A stretch of 64,000 nucleotides of DNA from Apostichopus japonicus (GCF_037975245.1 NC_092563.1:27050960-27114959); one strand, 5' to 3'. Shown: positions 35,601 to 46,478, counted from the stretch's first letter. Numbers and translations: made by a program. The notes: a model not told the origin generated them from the sequence alone.

Positions 35601-38600
35601 TATACATGTAACACTTTACCACACTGGATTTTGGCAACGTCTCCTTAGATATTAACCGTATGACCTCATCAGGGTCACGGCTAAAACTGAGGACATGCAT
35701 GGGTGTCATAGGTTTAAGGAGTGATATATGCATTAAACACACTTTATTTGAGAATCTGAGTGGATATATCATTGGCCTTAGTCAAATCAATGGTGTTCTG
35801 GTCAGCGGGTTTCAAGAGTTTCAAGTGCTCACTCATGTTTTACAATAAGTATCCAAAATTTAAAGTAGTGATTTAATTCCCAATTCTTCATGGGCAGTTT
35901 AGATTTCTTGTCATTCGTCTCAATTTTGTCTTATTTGAAGAAGAAAAAAAAAGAAAGAAGTATGAAATAAACATTCGATGTTTTAAGTTCATAAATGCCC
36001 TTTCACTAATTGAACTATTTCGATGTGTTGTCTTTCAATGGTTTTTTCTTTGAATATTTAAAATTGATCAATCATGTTGTTACCCTAATCTATCATCATT
36101 AGAATACAAAATATGTCCTTGTTTGATGATGTTGTACATGCGTAAATCACTGACGACCCCTTTGAGTTCACTCTCACATTCACCGATACAGGTAACAGGC
36201 AAAACGACACCGATTAAGTGTCATGGACAAATAATTTGCTCTTTTTTTTTAATCAGAAAAAGAAGAAAAAGGTGGACGGAACAAAAAAGAAGAAGGACAA
36301 GAAATCAAGTGGAAAAGAGGAAAAACCCAAGAAAAAGAAAAAGAAAGAAGAAGCAACCGAAGTTTGGAAATGGTGGGAAGAAGAACCTTTACCAGAGGGT
36401 GTGAAATGGAAATTCCTGGAACACAAGGGACCTGTCTTTGCACCCCTCTACGAACCCATCCCTCCCAAGATCAAGTTTTTCTATAACGGTAAGAACTTTG
36501 TTTGCTCTGGATAGAACATTCAGTATCATTTACACATGTGTATCTGTGATGGATTAACTAACCAATTCAGACAGAGAATGAGAGGATGTGAATGGTTTGG
36601 GAGGGTGGGGAGAAGGGGGGTGGTGGAGAGGAGGAGGTGGTGAAGAGGATAAGGGGGAGAGGATGGGGGAGAGGAGGAGAAAGGGGTGATGGAATAGGTG
36701 AAGATGGACTACCGTAAAAGTACACATACACTAAGTATTATGTAACAGTTTAACTGCTTTGTTGTACGTTGAAGCACTGCAAGAAACAACTACTATTATC
36801 ATTGGGAAGTGTGAAGGTGTTCTACTGGTAAACATCCTCTGCAGCAACTACATTCTGAATGTGTCTGATGATGGTCTTGTCTGTCTGTTCATGATTCCTG
36901 TTTGCAGGTGAGCATCTCCTCCTCAGTCCTGAAGCTGAAGAGGTGGCGGGTTTTTACGCCCGGATGTTAGACCACGAGTACACAACTAAGGAAGCATTCA
37001 ACAAAAACTTCTTCAGGGATTGGAGGAAAGTAAGTCAGTCTTCCATTGTGTTGGCAATGAATGGTGGTGAATGTTATATCATTTTCTCCATTGCATAGGC
37101 AATGAATGAATGGTTGAATGTTATATCATTTTCTCCATTGCATAGGCAATGAAGGAATGGTTGAATGTTAATATTTTCTCCATTGCATAGGCAATGAATG
37201 AATTGTTGAATGATATATCATTTTGTCCATTGCATAGGCAATGAAGGAATGGTTGAATGTAATATCATCTTCTCCATTGCATAGGCAATGAATGAATGGT
37301 TGAATGTAATATCATCTTCTCCATTGCATAGGCAATGAAGGAATGGTTGAATGTTATATCATATTCTCCATTGCATAGGCAATGAATGAATGGTTGAATG
37401 TAATATCATTTTCTCCATTGCATAGGCAATGAAGGAATGGTTGAATGTTAATATTTTCTCCATTGCATAGGCAATGAATGAATTGTTGAATGATATATCA
37501 TTTTGTCCATTGCATAGGCAATGAAGGAATGGTTGAATGTAATATCATCTTCTCCATTGCATAGGCAATGAATGAATGGTTGAATGTAATATCATCGTCT
37601 ACATTGCATAAGCAATGAATGAATGGTTGAATGTAATATCATCTTCTCCATTGCTTAGGCAATGAATGAATGGTTGAATGTTATATCATTTTCTCCATGG
37701 CATAGGCAATGAATGAATGGTTGAATGTAATATCATCTTCTCCATTGCATAGGCAATGAAGGAATGGTTGAATGTTATATCATTTTCTCCATCGCATAGG
37801 CAATGAATGAATGGTTGAATGTAATATCATCGTCTACATTGCATAAGCAATGAATGAATGGTTGAATATAATATCATCTTCTACATTGCATAGGCAATGA
37901 ATGAATGGTTGAATGTAATATCATCTTCTTTATTGCATAGGCAATGAAGGAATGGTTGAATGTTATATCATATTCTCCATTGCATAGGCAATGAATGAAT
38001 GGTTGAATGTTACATCATAATCTCCATTGCATAGGCAATGAATGAATGGTTGAATTTGTTTCATCTTCTCCATTTCTTAGGTAATGACTGGCGAAGAACA
38101 GGCACTGATCAAGGATCTGAAGAAGTGTGACTTCTCTCGTATGCATAAATACTTTCTGGAGCAAGCAGAACTGAGAAAGAACAGAACAAAGGAGGAAAAA
38201 CAGGTCAGTAAATAAACAACAAAACAAAAGAAAGAAAGGTAATTGAAGTAGGTAATCATGATATTTTGGGTTAAATTATAGAATAATATTGTATGCCAAG
38301 AGTGGGGGCATCTTACTAATTTCAGTTGGGTAAAACTCAATCAATTGTGGTTATGATAAGCTTTTAACGAAATAAATCATCATTAATAATATCTTACGGA
38401 CGAAATAAATCTCTATCTATCTAAAATATTGGATTTGGATGGTATATAAAGCAACAAATTTGTACGTATTTAGATGCCAGAGAGGTCACATGATGTTATG
38501 TGCCTTCTGGTATTTTATGCGATGTTGTAAAGTTTCATTTTGCTCTACAAAATGATGTTGTATCTTATGCTGTGGTCAATTAGAAATGTTAGGCTTTGAT

Positions 38601-41600
38601 ATGTGATGTTTTGCTATGGTATATCATGTTGTTATGCTATGCTGTATTAAATGTAACTATGCTTGATGATGTGATGTCATGCTATACTGTATTTAATGTT
38701 ACTATGGTGTCTAATGTGGTTTCATTCTATGCTGTATTTGATGTTACTATGTTCTGATGTGGTGGCATGCTATGCTGTATTTAATGTTACTATGGTGTCT
38801 AATGTGGTTTCATTCTATGCTGTATTTGATGTTACTATGTTCTGATGTGGTGGCATGCTATGCTGTATTTAATGTTACTATGGTGTCTAATGTGGTTTCA
38901 TTCTATGCTGTATTTAATGTAACTATGTTCTGATGTGGTGTCATGCTATGCTGTATTTAATGTTACTATGTAGTATGATATTGTTTCATTCTATGCTGTA
39001 TTTAATGTTACTATGGTTTCTAATGTGGTTTCATTCTATGCTGTATTTAATGTTACTATGGTGTCTAATGTGGTTCTATTCTATGCTGTATTTAATGCAA
39101 CTATGTTGTATGATGTGGTGTAATGCTATGCTGTATTTAATGTTACTATGTTGTATGATGTGGTGTCATGCTATGCTGTATTTAATGCTACTATGTTGTA
39201 TGATGTGGTGTCATGCTATACTGTATTTAATGTTACTTTGGTGTCTAATGTGGTTTCATTCTATGCTGTATTTAATGTAACTATGTTCTGATGTGGTGTA
39301 ATGCTATGCTGTATTTAATGTTACTATGTAGTATGATATTGTTTCATTCTATGCTGTATTTAATGTTACTATGGTGTCTAATGTGGTTTCATTCTATGCT
39401 GTATTTAATGTTACTATGGTGTCTAATGTGGTTCTATTCTATGCTGTATTTAATGCAACTATGTTGTATGATGTGGTGTAATGCTATGCTGTATTTAATG
39501 TTACTATGTTGTATGATGTGGTGTCATGCTATGCTGTATTTAATGCTACTATGTTGTATGATGTGGTGTCATGCTATGCTGTATTTAATGCTACTATGTT
39601 GTATGATGTGGTTTCATTCTATGCTGTATTTAATGTTACTATGTTGTATGAAATGGTTTCATTCTATGCTGTATTTAATGTTACTTTTTTTTATGACTTG
39701 GTTTCATTCTATGCTGTATTTAATGTTACTTTGTTTTATGACGTGGTTTCATTCTCTGCTGTATATAATGTTACTTTGTTTTATGATATGGTTTCATTCT
39801 ATGCTGTATTTAATGTTACTATGTTGTATGATGTGGTGTCATGCTATGCTGTATTATATATATCATATCATGAGGTTTTCAAAATAATTTTTAAAACTGC
39901 ATGTATCTCCTCTTCCTTTGTGTGACCCAAACCTGACCTCAGGCTTTAAAGGAAGAAAACGAGAAGACGACGGCAAAGTATGGGTTTTGTATCATCGATG
40001 GTCACAAGGAGAAGATCGGTAACTTCAAGATAGAACCTCCCGGTCTCTTCAGAGGAAGAGGCGATCATCCAAAGATGGGAATGTTGAAGAAGAGAATCCG
40101 ACCAGAACAAGTCATTATCAATTGCAGCAAGTAAGAAACTCTTTATTTCTATTCTCTTCTATTCGATTACCTCCTGCTACTGTCCAAACCAGACGTTCAC
40201 ATTTGAACTTTGGTATCGTCTGTGACATTATGGTAACGATTTAAAACATGTTTCAATAAACTTCTCTGCTTATTTTACTACTTGTGACTATCTATTCTAT
40301 GTCAAGTTGACTTACCAGGGACACCATTGATGTATCTACATCGTCATAACCTTCCAATACAAGCAGAGTTTATTTTCTCTATTCTTTGCCCTGTGATATT
40401 CTTCTTTTTTATTTTATTTTAGAATTAACTTATACACACCCATAGTATTTTCAGTCCACCCTTTGGCTCATATGTAAATTCCCTTTTAATGAATGACTGT
40501 TTTGCTACTTGCTCAATTGCCAATTATGAAGTTGTGAAGAAACTGCATAAGAATGTTTATCAGCTGTTTCCATTAACTGAACTGTAAATCTTCTCTTGTA
40601 GGGACTCCAAGTTTCCCGAGGCACCTGCTGGCCACAAGTGGAGGGATGTAATACACGACGATAAAGTCACTTGGCTATGTTCATGGACGGAAAACATCCA
40701 AGGTTCTAACAAGTATGTCATGTTGAACCCCAGCTCAAGGCTTAAGGTGAGTCTTATATTATACTTGCCATATCAAAGTGTGTGAACTCAGAAAAAGTAG
40801 TTAAAAGAGTTTGTAGATTCCTAATTTATCGTTCATTTCGTATTTTGTTTATGTGTGGGAAGGGGAGGGGTGGGGGTTTGGTTAAACAGACAAAGCTAAG
40901 GCACTTAGTTTCATTTACAGTTTTGAGATAAAATTACCATTCTCCATTTTGCATCAAATTATTTCAGACATTGAGTACAATCTATGTTTTCAATCTAGAG
41001 CTATTTGGCTGTGATTGAACAGGTCCTAAGAGTCCATTGTTTCTAAGCTTAGTTTGTGTCATGCAAGTTCTTCTGAAGGCACTAAATAGAATGAAGATTG
41101 TCTTTGTGACCTTCATGGACTTGGTACCTATAGTTTTTTTTACGTTAAAATAATTTTGACAAAGTCTAAACATTTCAAGGTTTGACAAAGTTGCAAAAAT
41201 TTGCATTAATTTTTTTATTAATCATTATTTGTTTTAGGGAGAGAAAGATTGGATGAAATATGAGACTGCCAGGAAATTGAAGAAATGTGTGAACAGAATC
41301 CAAGATGAATACCGGCAGGATTGGAAGAGCAAGGAGATGCGTATCAGACAACGGGCTGTGGCCCTCTATTTCATTGATAAGGTATTGATCAGTGTACATC
41401 CTGGGATATTGATCAATGTACATCCTGGGGTATTGATCAGTGTACATCCTGGGATATTGATCAATGTACATCCTGGGATATTGATCAGTGTACATCCTGG
41501 GATATTGATCAGTGTACATCATGGAATATTGATCAGTGTACATCCTGGGATATTGATCAATGTACATCCTGGGATATTGATCAGTGTACATCCTGGGATA

Positions 41601-44600
41601 TTGATCAGTGTACATTATGGAATATTGATCAGTGTACATCATGGGATATTGATCAGTGTACATCCTGGAATATTGATCAGTGTACATCATGGGATATTAA
41701 TCAGTGAATATCCTGGGATAGTGATCAGTGTACATCCTGGGATATTGATCAATATTTGTTATCACAATGTTATTGTAATCAGATGATATAAGGATGCACT
41801 CAACTTTGAAACAAGGCCAAACATTGCCAACATAAATGTGTCATACCCTCAAGAGTAACACACATTTATTTTATATTTATACTAATATACTGTTTACTAA
41901 TATTTAGAGAGTGTATTCAAATGTTAGTCTGAGGCGGTATAGACCGATGTGAAAACTGGAGGTGAAACATGTAGATATATATATAGCAGATATTAATACA
42001 ACCAACTGGAGTTTGCATTGAAGGTATGTTTGGATGATGTGTTAATTGCAAGTCTGTAGAGAAGAAGCAATTTACTTCGTGTTCACCAAAGCCTGTGATA
42101 AATGGTGGATTTTGTATAATTTTTTTGGTGAATGCTTGCATCATTTTGTCAGGAGATGTAACCATTTTGTTTTTCCTTCTCTGTTGCTGTGATTCAGTTG
42201 GCGTTGAGAGCTGGTAATGAGAAGGAGGAAGGGGAGACTGCCGATACAGTGGGCTGCTGCTCCCTCAGGGTAGAGCATATAAAGTTACACGAAGAGGACG
42301 AGGGACAAGAATTTGTTGTTGAGTTCGATTTCCTCGGGAAGGACTCAATACGATATCAAAACAAAGTACCTGTAGAGAAAAGAGTGAGTAATATACTGTT
42401 AATGTTTAAGTCATTTGCCCAACTGAAAAAAAAGCATTTGGTAAATCCATGATTTTCTTACGAATGAATAGCAAAACCTTAAGTGATAGGTATTCCTGAC
42501 AACGGAAATCTTCCCTTGAATGAATGGAAAGTTGCTGACTATCACATTTACAAAAACGGTAGTTTAGTTTCCTTAGTCGTGGGTGTGTAACAAAGCAAAA
42601 CGATAATACAAAAATCTTCTCGTTCAAATACAATTTTACAAATCCAGGTATGATTTAGCATTTACGTAAAGTAATGGGGGGGGGGGGGGTGCGATTTTCG
42701 TTTCTCATGAAGTGCTGAAAATTTGAAGTTTCTCAGTACAGAAAGTGCTATACATTATGGGTACTTGTGTAACAACTTCATTTGTTTGCATTTAACTGCC
42801 AACCATCCAAAGAATTATTCAAAGCAAAATGCTGGCATAGTCATTGACCTCTCATAATTACTATTCATGACTTTTTTTTCTTGATATTCATGAGGTTGTT
42901 GAACCTTACTAATCGCGGTATGTCTCTGGACATACTGAGAGCATACTTCTACAAGAACCTTCAATTTAAAGAGGATATTGTGTATTAAATTAATTTCCTT
43001 GAGTCAGAAGCCACAATATTATATACTAATTTTTTGTGGCTTTAGAGGTTGGCACACCCTCATATAGTTAGTGGTATATCTTACTAAATAATTTTAATAA
43101 TATATATATAATATCATTCTAATAATATATACTATAATATATATATAATATCTTACTAAATAATTTCACCACAAGAATCCAAAACAGCCAACAACAAAAA
43201 AGTAACATCCAATCTAAACATTTAAAGAGGATTATCTTTTTTTGCCTTTGACTTTATCCTTGCAGGTCTTTAAGAATATTCAACTATTTGTAGAAAACAA
43301 ACAGGGTGAAGATGATTTGTTTGATCGCCTGAACACATCCATCCTGAACAAATACCTGCAGGACCTGATGCCTGGACTGACCGCTAAAGTATTCAGGACT
43401 TACAACGCCTCAAGCACTCTACAGGACCAACTTAAGGCCTTAACAGTCGGTGAGTGAGTGCTGCTTCTACTGAAAGCAGTGATGGTGGATGGTTGCAATG
43501 AATTTCTACTGCAGGAAACCATGAAAATGATATATAGATGTGAAATGCTATCTATATATAGATATATGTACACAAATGTGAAATGCTATATATATATATA
43601 TTTATATATATATATATATGTGCACATGTGTAATGATATATATATGTACACATATTAGTGTTTGCACGGGGTATCCTGGTACCGGCTTGACACGATACAA
43701 CCTGGTTCCTAATTAATTACTCGAATCCTATGCAAGTGTGATTTTTTTTTACACATAATTTATGTACACATATGTGAAATGCTTCATTGGTACACTCATC
43801 TACAGTCATTGCTATAGGACCGGTTTTGGTAGCAGTGCTCTGCTGTTTATTATTGTTTTAAGATGGGTTATGTTTACAATCATTTCTTAGTTATTTATTG
43901 CTTTGTCTTGTATTTTCTTGTCTTGTCCAAATTATACTTACTCAGAAACAAACTTGGTTTTAATATCTGAAAGCCCATAGTGATCCAAATCTTCTTCATT
44001 GTGTCTCAGTAAAATGATGAACCATTTATTAAGTAATCTCTTTACAACTTAATTGTTATCATCTTCGAGACCTCATGGTTTATTTCCTTTATGTATGTGT
44101 CTTCCTTAACGGATGTGGTTACTTTGTTCTTTATCACAGCTGAGGACAGTATACCATCCAAGCTGCTGGCCTACAACCGTGCCAACCGGGCTGTAGCAGT
44201 CTTATGCAACCATCAACGTGCTGCCCCAAAGACTTTTGACAAACAGATGGCAAACCTGCAGGACAAAGTCAAGGCCAAGATGACCGCCATAAAGAATGCC
44301 AAGAAGGATTTGAAATCTGTCCGGAATGAATACAAGCAGAGTAGGAACGAGAAAATGAAACAGTAAGTGAACTGGGGCAGATATCAGATGGATTGGAATG
44401 TTTGAGGAAGTAAAGTCGTAGATTGTCACCACAAGGTGTCCAGATTACTATGAGAAAGGACAACTACTCAAAGCTTGAGTTGTTCTGATTGCAAACAATA
44501 TCATGCCAAATGTGCACTAACATGCTTGTCAGATTGGTCCCACCAAGAGTTGTATTTAGTTGCTGTCAACCACAGGGTGACTTTGGACATAATGCTAATA

Positions 44601-46478
44601 TACAAACCTGGATATTAGTCAATAAGTTGCCCCCACCTCCACCCCCACCTCCAAGGAAATCTCACATCTAAGAATCATTGCATGGCCAAGGAATAACAGT
44701 GGTACAACACACAGTGTACGAAAGTTTGACCGTTGCTGGCCTTTCAATGAACGTCGTTCGTACACACTTATTTATATAAGTTTGAACATTGATGGTCATG
44801 TGTTTTCAGTCGTACTTGAATATATTTTCTGTTTCTTTGCAATATCACTGATAAATGTGGTATTGAAAAGTATATAAGCATCATCCGTGTGACACATCAA
44901 GGAAATGTTTAAGGGTTACTTTGAGATATGTAGCAAAAGACTTTTCATCTCTGTGTGAGAAGCCAGCAGTTCTTTGATCATCAGGTTGGTCACCTGAGCT
45001 GCACATCCATAAGAATATATGACTTCGACGAATCACTTCGTTTTAGAAATGTTGCACCCGACACTTTCCGTATTGCAGGGCTGGAAAACCTGCCGAACCT
45101 TCCAAACCAGGTTCGCCAGAAATCCACAATGCTCGCGGGAAATTCAGCCTGGCTGAAGAAAGAAAAGAAAAGAGCGCGAAAAGTGAAGGGAAAAAAAAGA
45201 TGAAATATCTTTTCATTTTAGAACATTTCATAATATAATGTAGCTACTCTTACTTGTCATTTCCAAGTTTTTCATCAGTTTCGTGACAATGTAAATTCCA
45301 AAAGTTGTCAGTATTTTGCATCCGAACTTGCAATTTTTGTGATCGCCGGACATGATTAAAAATTGGACCCCATCGATGGGTTCTACCCCTTGACCCCGCT
45401 GGGGCCCTCAGGGGTGCCCCTGGACCCCACGCCAAATTCCTAGCACGTTTCTCGCGCTGGGAGTGTTCGCTGCGCTAACACAGGCGGGACATCAATAGTT
45501 GTTTGAAGTGTGTTCGCGGGAGATCAAACATGGTTTTCCAACCCTGCCGTATTGATGCGTCCAGTCCTTAACCATTATTGCTGGTTGGTTGCTCCTCCAG
45601 GTTGGTCGAGCGTAAGAAGAAAGCAGTTGAGAGGCTGGAGGACCAGCTGGCCAAGCTGGAGATGAAAGCCACGGACAAAGAGGAGAACAAGGAAATTGCT
45701 CTCGGTACCTCCAAACTCAACTACTTGGATCCCCGTATAAGTGTCGCTTGGTGAGTAACATTCACATCAAACTTCTCTGTATCAGTCGGTAAACAGGAAG
45801 AACGAACAAGTATGGAATGATTTAATTATAATAAACCAAAATCAAAATTTAAAAAACTGGACACAACTGGTAGGTCACTCCCTTTAAGGAGAACATGATG
45901 ACAAGAACTTAACTTGAAGCAGGAACCGGGCTTATTATTGCCAGTGACATGATTTTTTGTTTTCCTTTTTAAACAGTTTGTAAGATCTTGTGAAAGAGCT
46001 AACTCTGTAGTATTTTGTTTTAGCTTAAAGGTCATATTATTTTTTTTGAGGAGGGGTGGGGAACTTTCAGAAGTAAATCCAGCTTTTGAAGTTTTGGTGG
46101 CCTAAGATATGTCAACTAGGCTTGGGCAACTTACAGACCTACCAATATTTCTGGGCCTTTTACCTCAAGACACACAAAATGTGTCTTTCTACTAGTGGGA
46201 AGTTATTGATAAAGGGAAGTGCACCCACCATATCATATCATTAAGACTGGAGATTTATTTGTATCCACTGTAAGTTTGTTCAGATTTGCAGATTGTAACA
46301 AGTTGTAACAAGATGTAACAAGTTGTAACAAGATTGACACAAGTTGTTTACCCCTTTTCCTTTTTGCCATAACAGGTGTAAGAAGTGGGAAGTTCCTGTG
46401 GAGAAAGTCTACAACCGAACCCAGAGGGACAAATTTAGATGGGCGATAGACATGGCAGAAAAGGATTATGAATTCTGA
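31619..46478 (+). CDS. TOP1: DNA topoisomerase I (type IB), complete coding sequence in 15 exons
   Basis: It relaxes supercoiled DNA by nicking one strand through a covalent 3'-phosphotyrosine link, in the nucleus during replication and transcription. Exons 31619-32667, 33434-33491, 34018-34094, 35347-35464, 36257-36488, 36908-37029, 38081-38203, 39943-40130, 40602-40746, 41238-41381, 42198-42383, 43266-43449, 44140-44362, 45601-45750 and 46376-46478 join in frame with GT-AG sites to 1033 residues (human 765). The order is: charged K/H/S-rich N-terminus with a heptad repeat (about 115-239), acidic/lysine-rich linker, core from WKWWEEE (about 471) to the CNHQR block, helical linker (about 910-965), and C-terminal domain with [10 protein letters not shown]. 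Active-site R756, K800, R858, H900 and Y991 correspond to human R488, K532, R590, H632 and Y723, each offset by exactly 268, so the core and linker have no net indel. The start ATG follows an in-frame TGA. Vertebrate mitochondrial TOP1MT lacks this long N-terminus. Confidence 0.97.
31961..32335 (+). repeat. Coding 21-bp repeat (KDPSLKP heptads) in TOP1
   Basis: Residues ~115-239 are about 17 tandem seven-residue units with consensus K-D-P-(S/N)-L-K-P and variants such as [21 protein letters not shown] and KDPNYKS. One unit is six residues. The DNA shows AAGGATCC-type words every 21 bases but with many synonymous changes, so the array is old or maintained at protein level. Confidence 0.93.
33434..33491 (+). 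CDS. TOP1: TOP1 exon 2
   Basis: 58 bases, acceptor TTTTTCTCCAG, donor GTAAGT. It encodes [20 protein letters not shown]; the acidic run with a KREPE sumoylation-like site (psi-K-x-E type, inferred) resembles the acidic N-terminal segment of animal TOP1. Confidence 0.92.
34018..34094 (+). CDS. TOP1: TOP1 exon 3
   Basis: 77 bases, acceptor TTCTTGCCCAG, donor GTAAGG. It encodes [20 protein letters not shown] and EPLTA; the KRP.ED.ED block resembles the human LKRPRDEDD stretch. Confidence 0.92.
34674..35185 (-). pseudogene. LINE 3' remnant (reverse transcriptase C-terminus) in TOP1 intron 3
   Basis: Read on the minus strand, 35182 to ~34800 gives the typical C-terminal tail of CR1/jockey-like LINE proteins: [38 protein letters not shown], then [46 protein letters not shown]. 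The frame changes at least twice and has internal stops, so it is dead. The 3' part holds the TATGTAGCGCAA..GCGCTGTACAA pattern and ends in an AATAATAATAAC-type tail near 34674. The 5' end is truncated, possibly extending to ~35330. Confidence 0.85.
35347..35464 (+). CDS. TOP1: TOP1 exon 4
   Basis: 118 bases, acceptor TTTTTTTTAG, donor GTGAGT. It encodes [20 protein letters not shown], then [19 protein letters not shown], a lysine-rich (nuclear-localisation-like) and acidic linker before the core. A LINE remnant ends shortly upstream. Confidence 0.93.
36257..36488 (+). CDS. TOP1: TOP1 exon 5
   Basis: 232 bases, acceptor TTTTTTAATCAG, donor GTAAGA. It encodes a poly-lysine run, then the start of the conserved core: [39 protein letters not shown]. 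Confidence 0.96.
36595..36690. repeat. Purine-rich (G/A) tract in intron 5
   Basis: Nearly all-purine sequence of GGGGAGAGG-type units. Only low-complexity composition can be described. Confidence 0.85.
36908..37029 (+). CDS. TOP1: TOP1 exon 6
   Basis: 122 bases, acceptor CTGTTTGCAG, donor GTAAGT. It encodes [38 protein letters not shown], matching the human [19 protein letters not shown] block. Confidence 0.97.
37041..38090 (+). repeat. 47-bp minisatellite in TOP1 intron 6 that includes the exon 7 splice acceptor
   Basis: About 22 tandem copies of a unit with CCATTGCATAGGCAATGAA, TGAATGGTTGAATG and TAATATCATCTTCT. The array fills the whole intron. Its last copy reads CATCTTCTCCATTTCTTAG then GTAATGACTGG, so the true acceptor and the first exon bases lie within the final unit. 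Each earlier copy carries CTTCTCCATTGCATAG|GCAATGAA, an acceptor-like CT-rich tract plus AG. Higher-order blocks recur (for example 37150-37330 and 37440-37570). Confidence 0.95.
38081..38203 (+). CDS. TOP1: TOP1 exon 7
   Basis: 123 bases, donor GTCAGT. It encodes [20 protein letters not shown], then [21 protein letters not shown], matching the human region after DWRK (KCDF...EEKL). The acceptor is the last copy of the 47-bp minisatellite. Confidence 0.96.
38600..39860. repeat. 45-bp minisatellite in TOP1 intron 7
   Basis: About 27 copies of a 45-bp unit with ATGCTGTATTTAATGTTACT and ATG.TGT.TAATGTGGTTTCATTCT. A longer block is duplicated (38930-39120 and 39285-39480). The period is a multiple of three and the unit lacks stops in some frames, which produces long Met/Leu/Cys-rich open frames that are not genes. 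Confidence 0.95.
39943..40130 (+). CDS. TOP1: TOP1 exon 8
   Basis: 188 bases, acceptor CTGACCTCAG, donor GTAAGA. It encodes [40 protein letters not shown] and QVIINCS, diagnostic of the TOP1 core. Confidence 0.97.
40602..40746 (+). CDS. TOP1: TOP1 exon 9
   Basis: 145 bases, acceptor TTCTCTTGTAG, donor GTGAGT. It encodes [40 protein letters not shown], matching the conserved DNA-contact core. Confidence 0.97.
41238..41381 (+). CDS. TOP1: TOP1 exon 10
   Basis: 144 bases, acceptor TTTGTTTTAG, donor G|GTATTG. It encodes [45 protein letters not shown]. The donor is the first base pair of a minisatellite. Confidence 0.97.
41381..41760 (+). repeat. 24-bp minisatellite starting at the TOP1 exon 10 donor
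   Basis: About 15 copies of TATTGATCAGTGTACATCCT-GGGA begin exactly at the donor (AAG|GTATTGATC). The second unit boundary reads GGGGTATTGATC, so another GTATTG occurs at 41430. The period of 24 keeps the TOP1 frame open through the array up to a stop at 41784-41786. It repeats ILISVHPG eight-residue units. Confidence 0.95.
42198..42383 (+). CDS. TOP1: TOP1 exon 11 (catalytic Arg and Lys)
   Basis: 186 bases, acceptor GTGATTCAG, donor GTGAGT. It encodes [30 protein letters not shown] and [12 protein letters not shown]756 (in ALRAGN) and K800 (in FLGKDS) align with human R488 and K532. Confidence 0.97.
43266..43449 (+). CDS. TOP1: TOP1 exon 12 (catalytic Arg)
   Basis: 184 bases, acceptor ATCCTTGCAG, donor GTGAGT. 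It encodes [50 protein letters not shown]858 in KVFRTYN aligns with human R590. Confidence 0.97.
43539..43650. repeat. AT-rich microsatellite with short inverted ATATAGATGTG-type units
   Basis: TATATA runs alternating with ATGTGAAATGCTATATATA and TGTACACA words, in TOP1 intron 12. A similar TATATA-rich patch lies at 43098-43155. Confidence 0.8.
44140..44362 (+). CDS. TOP1: TOP1 exon 13 (catalytic His)
   Basis: 223 bases, acceptor TTTATCACAG, donor GTAAGT. It encodes [29 protein letters not shown], then a lysine-rich helical linker segment. H900 in CNHQR aligns with human H632. Confidence 0.97.
45068..45554. mobile_element. Non-autonomous hAT transposon with perfect 8-bp TSD, in TOP1 intron 13
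   Basis: The element 45076-45546 starts CAGGGCTGGAAAACC and ends GGTTTTCCAACCCTG (reverse complement CAGGGTTGGAAAACC), so the terminal repeats match at 14 of 15 bases. It is flanked by CCGTATTG on both sides (45068-45075 and 45547-45554). A CAGGG terminus plus an 8-bp TSD is the hAT hallmark. It is 471 bp with no transposase frame, so it must have been moved in trans. The insertion is GC-richer than the surrounding intron. Confidence 0.9.
45601..45750 (+). CDS. TOP1: TOP1 exon 14 (catalytic Tyr)
   Basis: 150 bases, acceptor TTGCTCCTCCAG, donor GTGAGT. It encodes the end of the coiled linker ([20 protein letters not shown]) and [19 protein letters not shown]. The nucleophile Tyr991 is the TAC codon at 45722-45724, aligning with human Y723. 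Confidence 0.98.
46278..46345. repeat. Short GTAACAAG-type tandem repeat before TOP1 exon 15
   Basis: Five GTAACAAG/ATGTAACAAG units in 13-bp spacing just upstream of the last acceptor. Confidence 0.75.
46376..46478 (+). CDS. TOP1: TOP1 exon 15 (last coding exon)
   Basis: Acceptor TTGCCATAACAG. It encodes [33 protein letters not shown] and TGA at 46476-46478. The ending DYEF equals the vertebrate TOP1 terminus; 42 residues follow the catalytic Tyr, as in human. Confidence 0.97.

Noticed and set aside
39291-39925. Long open frames of 115-198 codons in 38.9-39.9 kb
   Set aside because: They follow the 45-bp minisatellite exactly (15-residue period) and lie in TOP1 intron 7.
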